The notes: generated by a model not told the origin, from the letters alone. A stretch of 64,000 bases of DNA from Aestuariimicrobium sp. p3-SID1156 (GCF_025144225.1 NZ_JALXXB010000001.1:62001-126000), one strand, 5' to 3'; shown: positions 28,761 through 37,975, counted from the stretch's first letter. Program-made: numbers and translations.

Positions 28761-30095
28761 TCAGGCGCCGTACTTCTTGGCATTGGCCTCGAGGATCTTG
28801 TTGGCACGGCCAACCGCGGCGTCCAACGTTGCCTTGATGTCCTTGCCGCCCAGCACGATCTCATTGAATGCCTTGTCGAACTCCGCACCGGCGTCACCAA
28901 TGCCGGGAACGGCAGGCAGGAACACCAGGTCGTCGATCTGCGTGGCGAGAGCCGCTTGCTCGTTGAGCGCCTTGAACTCTGCGGATTCGCGCACCGAGTT
29001 GCGCGCCGGGACCTGACCACCCTTGGCCCACTCGAGGGAATGCTGGGAGATCCAGTTGAGGAAGACTCGAGAGGCCTGGTCCTTGTTGGCGTCCGCCTGC
29101 TTGCGTGTGGGGAGGACGAATTGGTGCGAGCCAGCCCAGGCAGCCTTGGTGCCACCGATGTTCGGGAGGGGCGCGACACCCCACTTGAGGTCGGACTTCT
29201 CCTTGAGCGTGTTGATGGACCAGATGCCGTTCCAGTTGAAGGCGGTCTTGCCGTTCTGCAGGGCGAGGAAGTCGGCGTCCTGACCGACCTTGGCTGGCGA
29301 GTAGCCCTTCTTGATGAGGTCCACCCACCAGGTCATCGCCTTGATGGCGGGCTCCTCGTTGTAGACAGCCTTGGTGGCGTCCTCGCTGTAGAGGGAGCCG
29401 CCGAATTGCTTGATCAGGCTCTGCATGGACAGGCCACCGGTGAACGGGTGCGGGGATGCCCAGTGGCCCTGGATGCCCTTGCCCTTGAGCTTGTCCAGGG
29501 CGTCCATGTACGAGTTCAGATCCGTCGGGGGCTTCTCGGCGTCGAGCCCCGCTTTGTCCATCAGGTCCTTGTTGTAGAAGAAACCCAGAGGGTGGACGTC
29601 CAGCGGGATGGAGTACCGCACGTCCTTGTAGATGCCGGCCTTCCAGGGGACGGGGGCGAAGTCGGTCTCGGAGAGCTCGAGGGCCTTCGCGACGTCATCG
29701 AGTGGCTGGACGATCTTGCGGGCAGCATTGGTGGCCACGGAATCGACGTGCATGACGGCGATGTCGGGCCCCTTGCCAGCCTGAACTGCGTTGGGGAGCT
29801 TGGTGTAGTAGTCAGACCACTGCATCACCTGCATGGTGACCTTGATGTTCTTGTGCTCGCCGTTGAACTGCTCCACGAGCTTCTTCATGAAGGCGCCGTC
29901 ACCACCGGTGAAACCGTTCCAGAAAAGCAGGCTCACATCGGGTCCGTTGTAGCCGGACTTGCCGCCGTCACCGGTCGCCTTCGTTGTGGCGGATCCCGCA
30001 CCCTTGCCTCCGCCGCAGGCGCTCAGGACGCCGAGGGCGCCGACGCTGATGCCTGCACCGAGCACACCGCGGCGGGAAAATCCGTTGGTGGTCAT
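28761..30095 (-). CDS. Sugar ABC transporter substrate-binding lipoprotein
   Basis: 444 residues. The N-terminus combines a twin-arginine motif (FSRRGVLGAG) with a lipobox (LSACGGG), so it is a Tat-routed lipoprotein. The mature part is a family 1 extracellular solute-binding protein (SLLFWNGFTGGDGAFMKKLV, GKGPDIAVMHVDS, GIWSINTLKEKSDLKWGVAP). It is the first gene of the operon, directly downstream of the palindromic operator at 30230. The ligand is probably an arabino- or xylo-oligosaccharide, judged only from the linked GH43 genes. ATG 30095 follows AGGGACAAAAAC. Confidence 0.95.
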   Translation of the reverse strand: MTTNGFSRRGVLGAGISVGALGVLSACGGGKGAGSATTKATGDGGKSGYNGPDVSLLFWNGFTGGDGAFMKKLVEQFNGEHKNIKVTMQVMQWSDYYTKLPNAVQAGKGPDIAVMHVDSVATNAARKIVQPLDDVAKALELSETDFAPVPWKAGIYKDVRYSIPLDVHPLGFFYNKDLMDKAGLDAEKPPTDLNSYMDALDKLKGKGIQGHWASPHPFTGGLSMQSLIKQFGGSLYSEDATKAVYNEEPAIKAMTWWVDLIKKGYSPAKVGQDADFLALQNGKTAFNWNGIWSINTLKEKSDLKWGVAPLPNIGGTKAAWAGSHQFVLPTRKQADANKDQASRVFLNWISQHSLEWAKGGQVPARNSVRESAEFKALNEQAALATQIDDLVFLPAVPGIGDAGAEFDKAFNEIVLGGKDIKATLDAAVGRANKILEANAKKYGA

Positions 30096-30229
30096 GTTTT
30101 TGTCCCTTCGTCCTGCGACTGGCCACGTCGTCGTGGGGCCAGTTGCCGCTGGTGAACCGCGCTCTGACTGAGACGGCCCTGTGGAGGTGTAGGGGCTCCT
30201 CGCCGAGCCCTCGTTCCGGTCACACTACT

Positions 30230-30254
30230 CCCGTTGTAAAAGATTTACAACGGG
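30230..30254. promoter_or_regulatory. LacI-type operator
   Basis: Perfect inverted repeat CCCGTTGTAAA-AGA-TTTACAACGGG with 11-bp arms and a 3-nt centre. It lies in the 206-nt gap between the divergent binding-protein gene and lacI-type gene. The core TTGTAAA/TTTACAA is typical of LacI-family sites. On the minus strand it includes a possible -35 (TTGTAA) with a weak -10 (TAGTGT) 17 nt on, so a bound repressor would block the sugar operon. Confidence 0.88.
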
Positions 30255-30301
30255 CGAACTTCCGCTGTGAGCAAACCGTGATGTTGGTCTAGGGTGTTGC
30301 C

Positions 30302-31300
30302 ATGGCTGCCACTCTTCGGGATGTCGCCAGCGCGGCTGGCGTCTCAGTGAAGACGGCCTCAAACGTCATCAATGATCGTCCCCACGTGAAGCCCGCCACT
30401 CGAGCCAAGGTCGAGGCCGCCGTCCGTGAGCTCGGATATCGCCCCAACCTCACGGCGCGAGGGCTGAAATACGGACGCTCGGGTTTCCTGGCGCTCGCCA
30501 TTCCCCAGATCGACATGCCCTACTTCGCCGAGTTGGCCATGCACTTCACCGACGCCGCGAGCGAGGCGGGTTACGTGCTTCTCCTTGACGTCACCAGAGC
30601 TGACGTCGAGATGGAACGGGCACTGCTCCAGGGCGTCGCGCCGCTGAAGGTCGACGGCCTCATCTTTTCTCCTCTCCGGGTGACGGCGGAGGAGATCTCC
30701 CAGCGGTCCGACTCAACCCCTCTAGTGCTGCTGGGTGAGCGCGCCGTGCCCGTCGGGCACGACCACGTCGCTCTCGATTCTGTCGCTGCCGCACGCGCAA
30801 TGACGGAACACCTGTTGTCGATACACAAGCGGCGCATCGCGGTGATCGGCTACGAGTCAGCTGAAGGTACTGCGTCGGTGCGACTGCGTGGGTTCCACGC
30901 CGCGCTGGACGCCGCTGGCCTGCCCCATGTCCCCGAGTACGAGGTGGGGGTCGGCCAGTACGAGCGTTACGAAGGTAAGGCGGCGATGGAGCGCTTGCTC
31001 GCGCTACCGACCAGACCAGACGCCGTCTTCTGTTTCAACGACCTGATGGCGATCGGCGCCTTGCAGGCATGTCGGGAAGCCGGGGTCCGTGTCCCCGACG
31101 AGATTGCGATCGCCGGCTTCGACAACATCGCCGAGACGAAATACTGCTCCCCCGCACTCACCACCGTGGCCCCGGATCTGGACGTCCTCGCCCGCGAATC
31201 CATCCGCCTCCTGGTGGGCCGAATCACCGGTAGTCGTACTGATGCGGAGTCCGTCGAGGTGCCGTGGGAGATTCACGTCCGCGCCAGCACTGTGGGGTGA
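30302..31300 (+). CDS. LacI-family transcriptional regulator
   Basis: 332 residues. N-terminal helix-turn-helix (TLRDVASAAGVSVKTASNVI) and hinge helix region (RPNLTARGLKYGRSG), then a periplasmic-binding-protein-like sensor domain with CFNDLMAIGALQACREAGVRVPDE and IAGFDN. It is divergent from the sugar uptake and glycosidase operon and almost certainly controls it through the operator at 30230, releasing DNA on binding an intracellular sugar. ATG 30302 has no Shine-Dalgarno sequence and a TAGGGT box just upstream, consistent with a leaderless mRNA. Confidence 0.95.
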   Translation: MAATLRDVASAAGVSVKTASNVINDRPHVKPATRAKVEAAVRELGYRPNLTARGLKYGRSGFLALAIPQIDMPYFAELAMHFTDAASEAGYVLLLDVTRADVEMERALLQGVAPLKVDGLIFSPLRVTAEEISQRSDSTPLVLLGERAVPVGHDHVALDSVAAARAMTEHLLSIHKRRIAVIGYESAEGTASVRLRGFHAALDAAGLPHVPEYEVGVGQYERYEGKAAMERLLALPTRPDAVFCFNDLMAIGALQACREAGVRVPDEIAIAGFDNIAETKYCSPALTTVAPDLDVLARESIRLLVGRITGSRTDAESVEVPWEIHVRASTVG

Positions 31301-31482
31301 AGACCGATCGGCATACCCCGCGACCATGGCCCTCGGCACCAGCTCGGACATGAAGCGCTAACAATCGCTGGTGCGCGAGCCCTTCCTGCAACGACAAGCC
31401 GCCCTACAAGACCCATCAGGGACTGCCATTCTCCGGCGCGCCCGACCGTGGGGGCTGAGGAAGAGCTGGCGGCGCGAAGACC

Positions 31483-31784
31483 TGTGGATGACTTCCCAGC
31501 GCGGGTGTGACGACAGACCTGACATCGTGGGCACCCAGCCGCGGGCCGTGGTCGCGGATCCATCACGCCGGTAAACGGAACGTGACGAGCTGGGGCCGGT
31601 TGGTAACGCCCGTCTGACGCGAGGGTATGGGAGGGGCACATGTTATCCACAGCTGTGGACGCAGACCGGAGATATCCCCTGAGTTGTCCACAGACTCAAC
31701 GCATTGCTCCCAGCCACCACGCGCATCACAGTGCTTGTGGACAACCCCCGTGATCCTGTGGACAGGCTCGCTTCTTGTGGATAC
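31483..31784. other. Cluster of DnaA-box-like sites in a noncoding stretch
   Basis: The 491-nt gap 31301-31791 has no gene I can support. It contains seven 9-mers related to the actinobacterial DnaA box TTGTCCACA: TGTGGATGA 31483, TTATCCACA 31643, TGTGGACGC 31654, TTGTCCACA 31684 (perfect), TGTGGACAA 31736 (perfect, reverse), TGTGGACAG 31757 and TGTGGATAC 31776. Six fall within 142 nt, just before DUF2332. The function is inferred; it may titrate DnaA or tie the next gene to DnaA. Confidence 0.7.
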
Positions 31785-31791
31785 TGGTCCC

Positions 31792-32883
31792 ATGGAGTCA
31801 GCCCACACGACCAACGTCGCCGAACGGTGGGCGCGCTTCGCCCGCAACGAGACTCCCAGGCACTCGCCGGTCATGCGCGCCTGGGCCGCGGGAGTGTCCG
31901 AGGACCCGGAGGTGCTGGCTCTGATCGAGGAACTTCCCACCCGAGAACGCCAGCCGAACCTGGTCATCGCTGCCGCCCGCCTCCTTGTTCCAGATCTGGT
32001 CGACCCGCACCAGCTCGAGCCAAGACCAGACGAATACGCCCGGCTCCGCGGCGTCCTGCTGGAACGCTGGGACGAGGTTCGGCGGATCACTGCCACCCGC
32101 CACACCCAGACCAACGAGCCCGCCCGACTGGCGGTGATGCTGCCGGCACTGGCCGCGTTGCATCAGCAGTCGGGACGTGAGTTGGCGATCATCGAACTGG
32201 GCGCCTCTGCCGGTCTGGCGCTTCACCCCCAGCACTGGCGCTTCCGCTACCTCTCCCGCTCCGGAGAGGTGCTCTCGGAGTTCGGCATCCCCCAGCCAGG
32301 CCCCGGTCAAGAGGTGGCGGTCACCATCAAGTCCCATGAGGATGCCCCTGACCGTGACCAGGTCCCGCCTGTTCCGCTCCCCCAGGACCTGCCGCCGGTC
32401 CAGTGGCGGCTCGGCGTGGACCTCAACCCGCTCAACCCCGCCCACCCAGACGATGCCAACTGGCTGCGAACCCTGGTGTGGCCCGGTCAGGCCGAGCGGC
32501 TCGAACGGCTCGAGACCGCGCTGAGGGCCGGGGTCGAGGACCCGGTTCTGGTCCTGCAGCGCGACATCACCCACTCCGCCGTGCTCGACGAGATTCTGGC
32601 GCTGGTGCCCACCGACTACCTGCCCGTCGTCGTGCATGGTGCTGTGATGGCCTATCTCGAGGACGCCGACCGCGAAGCACTGGAAGCCCGCCTCCTCGAC
32701 AAGGTCCAGGGTGGTCAGCTGCACTGGCTCAGCAATGAGGGCCACTCCGTGGTGCCTGGCATCCGCGCCGAGATTGCTCGGCGCCCCGAGTTCGAACGCC
32801 GGCTGCGAGCAGGAGCGTTCGTGGTCGCACTGGACGGCGTCCCGCTGTACCAGGCGGACGGCCACGCCAGCTGGCTGCTGTGA
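31792..32883 (+). CDS. DUF2332 family protein
   Basis: 363 residues matching the actinobacterial DUF2332 family: ERWARFARNETPRHSPVMRAWA at the start, ELGASAGLALHPQHWRFRY in the middle, GVDLNPLNPAHPDDANWLRTLVWPGQ, and LHWLSNEGHSVVPG near the end. The glycine-rich ELGASAGL resembles a methyltransferase-like nucleotide-binding turn, but no function is established to my knowledge. The ATG at 31792 lies 8 nt after the last DnaA-box-like site and lacks a Shine-Dalgarno sequence. Confidence 0.88.
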   Translation: MESAHTTNVAERWARFARNETPRHSPVMRAWAAGVSEDPEVLALIEELPTRERQPNLVIAAARLLVPDLVDPHQLEPRPDEYARLRGVLLERWDEVRRITATRHTQTNEPARLAVMLPALAALHQQSGRELAIIELGASAGLALHPQHWRFRYLSRSGEVLSEFGIPQPGPGQEVAVTIKSHEDAPDRDQVPPVPLPQDLPPVQWRLGVDLNPLNPAHPDDANWLRTLVWPGQAERLERLETALRAGVEDPVLVLQRDITHSAVLDEILALVPTDYLPVVVHGAVMAYLEDADREALEARLLDKVQGGQLHWLSNEGHSVVPGIRAEIARRPEFERRLRAGAFVVALDGVPLYQADGHASWLL

Positions 32884-33008
32884 CCTCTGCCCGCGGAGGA
32901 ACTCGCGCGCGCTGAACTAAAGTCGAGGGCCGCGGCCAGCGGAGGATTCAGCCGTGCTTATAGTTCTCACGGACGGCAAAGTAGCCGATTCTAGGACAAG
33001 GGGACGCC

Positions 33009-35342
33009 ATGATGAAGGCGCTGAGGAGATCGCTGACCACGCTGGTACTCGTGCTGAGCCTCACCATGGGTGTGATGCCCCTGCCGATCCCGGCAGCGAA
33101 CGCTGCCACCTGGGTACAGGCTGAGAACTCGCTCCAGGGATCGCGAGGGTGGGATGTGCCGCTGACTGCGTACGCGTTGGAAACAGACCTCTCTGCGTAC
33201 ACGCTGCAGACGTCGGTGACGCCCGGACAGCCAGTGACGCTGCGCATCCACAACCAGATCTCCGCCCAGCAGAGAATCCAGGCCTACCGTCTGGGCTGGT
33301 ATGGCGGCGAGGGCGGCCGCCTGGTGCACACGAGCGAGTGGACCCCCGGCATCCTGCAGCCCGAATCGAAGCTCATCACGACATCCCCCGAGGGCAAGCT
33401 CGTCAACACCGTGGACGCGTCGGACTGGAAGGACACGATGACGCTGTCCACCGAAGGCTGGCCGGCAGGCATGTACTTCCTGGTGATCGACAGCGGGAAG
33501 GGGTTGAAGACACAGGTTCCCCTCGTCGTGCGCTCCACCTCTTTCGCTGGGCGCACAACCTTGGTCACCGCCCCGGCAACCTGGCAGGCCTACAACCGCT
33601 ACGGCGGTTATTCCGCCTACTACGGACCCACGGGCACCTCTGATCGCTCACGGATCCTCAGCTTCAACAGACCCTATGACCGCCGCTACGGCATGGAGCA
33701 CTTCCACGTCATGGAACGCGGACCCATCGTCGAAGCCGAACGCCTGGGGTTGGACCTCGCCTACACCTCCGGTCTTGACCTCGACCGCGAGGGGCCCGAC
33801 GCGTACCGCGGCGCCGCAGCACTCATCACCCTCGGCCATGACGAGTACTGGACCAACGCACAGCTCGGCGCCGTCCAGCGCCTGCGCGACGCCGGCACCA
33901 ACTGGATCGCCATGGGCGGCAACACCTTGTGGTGGCGGGTCAGATTGAGTGGGGACCAGCGCACGATGGACATCTACAAGGGCGTCTACGACGACCCCCA
34001 CCCGGACCCGGCGCAGAAGACCATCAACTTCGCCGACTCCACCATCCGCTCCACGCTTGGATCCGTCTATCTGTGCGCTGGACTTGCGGGCGCCAACAGC
34101 GGGGACCTGGTCGTCACGGACCCGTCCATGTTCTTGTTCCGGAACACCGGCGCCACCAGGGGACAGGTCGTGCCCGGCCTCATCAAGATCGAGGCCGACC
34201 GCGCGGTGCTGCGCAGCTACAATCCCCAGAACCTCTCGGTTGCCGCCCATTCGCCGATCCGCTGCCCCACCTCGGGGACGCAGAGCTTCAGCGACATCAC
34301 CTACTACTCCGTCGCCTCGGGCGCCGGAGTGGTGAACATGGCCTCGATGGGTTTCGCGATCGCCACCAACGACCAGCTGCAGGACCGGCCGGAGTACCGG
34401 ATGCCGGCAGCGTCCCTTGCCTTCGCACGGGCAATGTTCGCCAACGCTCTGGTCGAGGCATCCCGGGGACCATTGGGCAAGAGGTTCCCGCCGTCGGGCA
34501 ATGCCTCCTCAGTGCTGAACGCGGATCCGCCCATCGTCTTCCCGGAACAGCCGAGTATCCCGGCACCCACCGTCCCCGGTGTCGGTTCGAGTGTCCGCGG
34601 TGACTTCACCGCAGACAAGCTTGCTGATGTCATGGCTGTGAGCGCGGACGGAGCGCTGCGCCTGTACGCCACCCGGTTGGGCCGAACCATGGCCGCGCCC
34701 GTCACGACAGGCTCCAACTGGCTGGTGATCAATTGGTTCACGCATGTCCCGGACCTGAACAGGGACGGCCAGACCGAACTCCTGGTGCGCCGCAATGACG
34801 GCACGATGTGGCTCTATCCGGGCCGCGGCAAGGGCTATTTCGGCGTTCCGGCAAAGGTGGGTAGCGGGTGGAATGGCATGTCCACCATGACGGTGATCAG
34901 CGACATGAGCGGTGACAAGCGACCTGACATCCTGGCCCGACACAGCGACGGAAAGCTCTACCGCTATTCCCTGACAAACCTCACAGGATGGATCTCGAAC
35001 AGGGTCCAGATCGGGCATGGATGGAATGCCATGCGGTCGGTCATCGCCGTCAACGACTTCACCGGCGATACCTCCCCCGATGTCCTGGGGGTGCGTGAGG
35101 ATGGCAGCCTGTGGGTCTACCGTTCCACTGGCGGGGTTCTCACCACCGTCAGGCAGGTCGGCAGCGGTTGGCAAGGGATGCGCAAGGTTTTCAGCCCTGG
35201 TGATGCCAACGGCGATGGCAGGGAGGACCTCATGGGGGTCGATGCCCACGGAAACCTGCGGCTCTATGCCAACCTGGGCATGCGCTGGGCCTCTCCGCTG
35301 ACGGTCGGCAGCCGCTGGGACAGTGTGCTCATGCTCGCGTAG
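33009..35342 (+). CDS. Secreted dimethylformamidase-like protein with FG-GAP repeats
   Basis: 777 residues with a signal peptide (about 1-32, ending ANA-ATW). Residues about 40-510 resemble the large-subunit domain of N,N-dimethylformamidase: RLGWYGGEGGRLV, NRYGGYSAYYGP, LSFNRPYDRRYG, GLDLAYTSGLDLD, LGHDEYWTNAQL, WIAMGGNTLWWRVRL. After a Pro-rich linker come five FG-GAP/VCBS-type calcium-binding repeats (DLNRDGQTELL, DMSGDKRPDIL, DFTGDTSPDVL, DANGDGREDLM and a degenerate first DFTADKLADVM). Repeats of this type often form a propeller used for binding outside the cell. Substrate is unknown; many homologues are not amide hydrolases by evidence. No operon partner. Confidence 0.85.
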   Translation: MMKALRRSLTTLVLVLSLTMGVMPLPIPAANAATWVQAENSLQGSRGWDVPLTAYALETDLSAYTLQTSVTPGQPVTLRIHNQISAQQRIQAYRLGWYGGEGGRLVHTSEWTPGILQPESKLITTSPEGKLVNTVDASDWKDTMTLSTEGWPAGMYFLVIDSGKGLKTQVPLVVRSTSFAGRTTLVTAPATWQAYNRYGGYSAYYGPTGTSDRSRILSFNRPYDRRYGMEHFHVMERGPIVEAERLGLDLAYTSGLDLDREGPDAYRGAAALITLGHDEYWTNAQLGAVQRLRDAGTNWIAMGGNTLWWRVRLSGDQRTMDIYKGVYDDPHPDPAQKTINFADSTIRSTLGSVYLCAGLAGANSGDLVVTDPSMFLFRNTGATRGQVVPGLIKIEADRAVLRSYNPQNLSVAAHSPIRCPTSGTQSFSDITYYSVASGAGVVNMASMGFAIATNDQLQDRPEYRMPAASLAFARAMFANALVEASRGPLGKRFPPSGNASSVLNADPPIVFPEQPSIPAPTVPGVGSSVRGDFTADKLADVMAVSADGALRLYATRLGRTMAAPVTTGSNWLVINWFTHVPDLNRDGQTELLVRRNDGTMWLYPGRGKGYFGVPAKVGSGWNGMSTMTVISDMSGDKRPDILARHSDGKLYRYSLTNLTGWISNRVQIGHGWNAMRSVIAVNDFTGDTSPDVLGVREDGSLWVYRSTGGVLTTVRQVGSGWQGMRKVFSPGDANGDGREDLMGVDAHGNLRLYANLGMRWASPLTVGSRWDSVLMLA

Positions 35343-35378
35343 TTCGCCTGCCAGCCGGAGTTGGATGGTCGGCGGGGG

Positions 35379-35999
35379 TCAGGCGGCGTCGCGCGCCCGG
35401 CGACGGTTGCGCAGGACACGGCTGACGACGAACCAGGCCAGCAACCCGAGGATGATCACGTAGACGATGTTGCTGATCCAGTTCGTGTAGGGCTCGATCA
35501 CGTGCCAGTTCTCGCCCAGGAAGTAGCCGAAGCTCACGAAGATGGTATTCCAGATCGCCGAACCGGCGGCGGTAAGCAGGGTGAACTGCCAGATCGGCAT
35601 CTTGTACACACCAGCGGGGATCGAAATGAGCGAACGGATGCCGGGCACCATGCGCCCGAAGAATATGCCGCTGCGGCCATGCCTGGCGAACCAGTCGACC
35701 GACTTGTCGTAGTCCTCGACCTCCAGTAGCGGCAGCTTTTCGCACAGCCACCGGACGCGCTCGCCGCCCAGGGCCACGCCCAGACCGTAGAGGAGCCAGG
35801 CCCCGACCAGGGAACCGACGATCGTCCAGGCCAGGATGATCCAGTAGTTGTTGGTGCCCTGGCCCGCAGTCACACCGGCCAGGGGGAGGATCACCTCGCT
35901 GGGGATCGGCGGGAAGACGCATTCGAGGAAGAGCAGCAGGGCAACCCCCGGCCCGCCCATCTGACCAATGATGCGGATGGCCCAATCGACGATGTTCAC
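35379..35999 (-). CDS. DedA family membrane protein
   Basis: 206 residues with about five hydrophobic segments. Recognisable are FLECVFPPIPSEVILPLAG and, later, FARHGRSGIFFGRMVPGIRSLISIPAG, with the acidic and Arg residues essential in DedA proteins. The family includes undecaprenyl-phosphate and phosphatidylethanolamine flippases (UptA-like and others). Its role here is probably lipid-carrier recycling or membrane homeostasis. The start is GTG 35999. It lies downstream of the pseudouridine synthase gene (51 nt gap). Confidence 0.93.
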   Translation of the reverse strand: MNIVDWAIRIIGQMGGPGVALLLFLECVFPPIPSEVILPLAGVTAGQGTNNYWIILAWTIVGSLVGAWLLYGLGVALGGERVRWLCEKLPLLEVEDYDKSVDWFARHGRSGIFFGRMVPGIRSLISIPAGVYKMPIWQFTLLTAAGSAIWNTIFVSFGYFLGENWHVIEPYTNWISNIVYVIILGLLAWFVVSRVLRNRRRARDAA

Positions 36000-36050
36000 T
36001 GCGTTATTTCCCCTTCATCTGCCCCTGGCGGGGCGTTCCAAGGGAAGAGC

Positions 36051-37010
36051 CTATGTGCTGAAGGCTGCGGAACCGGGTAGGTCGAGACCGCGGGCCGATT
36101 CGAATCGGCGCATGGTCCCATCAATCGGGTCACCGAAGTCGAGCCGCCAGGCCAGCAGTTGCAGCGGATCGTCAAAGTCGTCGATGGGCTTGTCAATGTC
36201 CACCGGGTACAGCGGGTCGTGGCGAATGGGGACGCCCAAGGAGTTCAGGTGCAGGCGCAGCTGGTGGGTGCGGCCGGTGTGCGGCGTGAGCAGATAGCGA
36301 CCCCACCGAGTGCCCTCGGCGTCCTGTTCGCCGTGTTCGAGCAGCTCGACCAGCGTGCGGGAGTTCGGTTCACGACCGGGCAGCTCCCAGGCCTGCATGA
36401 TGCCGCGCTCCTTGTGGATGTGGGATTGGACCACACGCGGCAGCTCCAGCTCCGGGCGGTACGGCGCGATCGCCTGGTAGGTCTTGGTGACGCGGCGTTG
36501 GGCGAAGAGGTCCTGGTAGGGCGCCCGCCACCCCTTCTCGGTGGTCAGCACGAGGACGCCCGCAGTGAGCCGGTCCAGGCGATGTGCTGGCGAGAGTTCC
36601 GACAGGCCCAACTCCTCACGCATGCGCACGACAACCGACTGCCGGATGTGGCGACCCCGGGGGATGCTGGCCAGGAAATGTGGTTTGTCCACCACCACAA
36701 TGCGCTCGTCGCGGTACAGCACCGGGATGTCGCCGGGAACCTCGGGTTCCTCGCGCAGCTCACGGTGGAACCAGACGAAGGTGTGCGGCTGGTAGCGGTG
36801 GTGTTCGGTGAGCCGGCTGCCGTCCTGAAGGACGAAGTCACCGCGCGCCAGCATCCGGTTGACGCCCTCGACGCCGATCACCGAGTAGCGCTCGCGCAGG
36901 TAGTCCGCCATCGTCTCCCAGGCCGCCGGACGGGCCGGGTCGCCGTCGGGGGTGCGCATCCAGGCAGCCTGCAGCCCGTGGCGTGGTGGCAGCGGGGAAC
37001 GGGGTGGCAC
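36051..37010 (-). CDS. RluA-family RNA pseudouridine synthase
   Basis: 319 residues. An N-terminal S4-like segment (VNRMLARGDFVL), then the catalytic domain with the invariant SPAHRLDRLTAG, where Asp is the nucleophile, and TGRTHQLRLHL near the C-terminus. The enzyme isomerises uridines in rRNA or tRNA. The exact target is not clear. The GTG at 37010 is used. It ends 51 nt before the DedA gene on the same strand. Confidence 0.93.
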   Translation of the reverse strand: MPPRSPLPPRHGLQAAWMRTPDGDPARPAAWETMADYLRERYSVIGVEGVNRMLARGDFVLQDGSRLTEHHRYQPHTFVWFHRELREEPEVPGDIPVLYRDERIVVVDKPHFLASIPRGRHIRQSVVVRMREELGLSELSPAHRLDRLTAGVLVLTTEKGWRAPYQDLFAQRRVTKTYQAIAPYRPELELPRVVQSHIHKERGIMQAWELPGREPNSRTLVELLEHGEQDAEGTRWGRYLLTPHTGRTHQLRLHLNSLGVPIRHDPLYPVDIDKPIDDFDDPLQLLAWRLDFGDPIDGTMRRFESARGLDLPGSAAFST

Positions 37011-37150
37011 CCCGAAAGTCTAGGTCGCCCTACGACCGGGTGCCCTGCGACCGGGGGACGAGCGAGTCACCCACGCGGGGGACCACGGTCTGGTCGACGC
37101 TGGCCGGAGGACCGATGTGCCCGGCCGGCTGGTTGGGAGAGGCTCGAGGC

Positions 37151-37975
37151 ATGTCCACTCCCCCAGCCCACCTCGTCCAAGCTGCCCTACCGCGATGTGC
37201 TGCCGCAGCGGCAGCAGGACTCCTGTTCGGCGTCGTCTCCGCAGGTGCTGCCCTGGCGGCAGCACCCGGCAACCTCATCGGGGACGCCGCCCGCGGCCTG
37301 CACCTCCTGGCTCCCCACCTCGGCAGTGCGCTCTCGCGCATGATCGGGAGCTGGTGGGGCTGGGGCGTCGCGCCCACACTGGCCGCGCTGGTGGTCTCCC
37401 GTCGCACGCACCGTGGGGCGATGGCCTCCGGTGTCCGGGGACAGCAGCTGTGGCTCCAGGCAACTGCGGCCGCGTGGGCGTTCCTGGTCTTCGCCGTGTT
37501 CGCCTACTACCTCGCCGACCCGCTGGTCGGGGTGAGATTCGACATCACCTTGCTGGGGCTGTGGCTGGTGGGGTCCTTCGTGGTCGCTCCCGTGATGGGG
37601 CTGGTCGCGGTGGTGGGTTCGTCGGTGACGCACTGGGGGACGCTGGTGCGCGTCCTGATCCCGTTGAGCAGCATCGTCGAAATCCTGATGCTGCCGCCGA
37701 CATCACTGTCGACCCGCCCCACCGCCTGGAGTGAGTTGATCGGCTGCCTCATCCTCATCGGGGTGGCTGCCCTGTGGGCGATCCTCGCCTTTGCCCGGGC
37801 AAGCCATGAGCTCGTCCAGGCCGGTGACGTCGCCGGGAGCGCTACCGTGACGGCATGGGAATCACAGCTTCGCCGTCCCCACGGTGGCAGCTCGCTGAGG
37901 TCCGTCGGGGACGCGTGGGCACCCTGCACGGCAAACCCTCCGCGATCCGCAAACACTCGGTCACTGGCCGCGTAA
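37151..37975 (+). CDS. Unrecognised six-helix membrane protein
   Basis: 274 residues. I recognise no family. Predicted membrane segments fall at about 17-38, 66-83, 104-121, 132-157, 165-182 and 195-216; a C-terminal tail of about 58 residues looks disordered. The ATG at 37151 follows GCTCGAGGC. The gene overlaps the start of the MOSC gene by 121 nt, in a different frame, which is long; the tail shared with that gene may not be under selection. The hydrophobic pattern supports a real gene in the first 220 residues. Confidence 0.6.
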   Translation: MSTPPAHLVQAALPRCAAAAAAGLLFGVVSAGAALAAAPGNLIGDAARGLHLLAPHLGSALSRMIGSWWGWGVAPTLAALVVSRRTHRGAMASGVRGQQLWLQATAAAWAFLVFAVFAYYLADPLVGVRFDITLLGLWLVGSFVVAPVMGLVAVVGSSVTHWGTLVRVLIPLSSIVEILMLPPTSLSTRPTAWSELIGCLILIGVAALWAILAFARASHELVQAGDVAGSATVTAWESQLRRPHGGSSLRSVGDAWAPCTANPPRSANTRSLAA

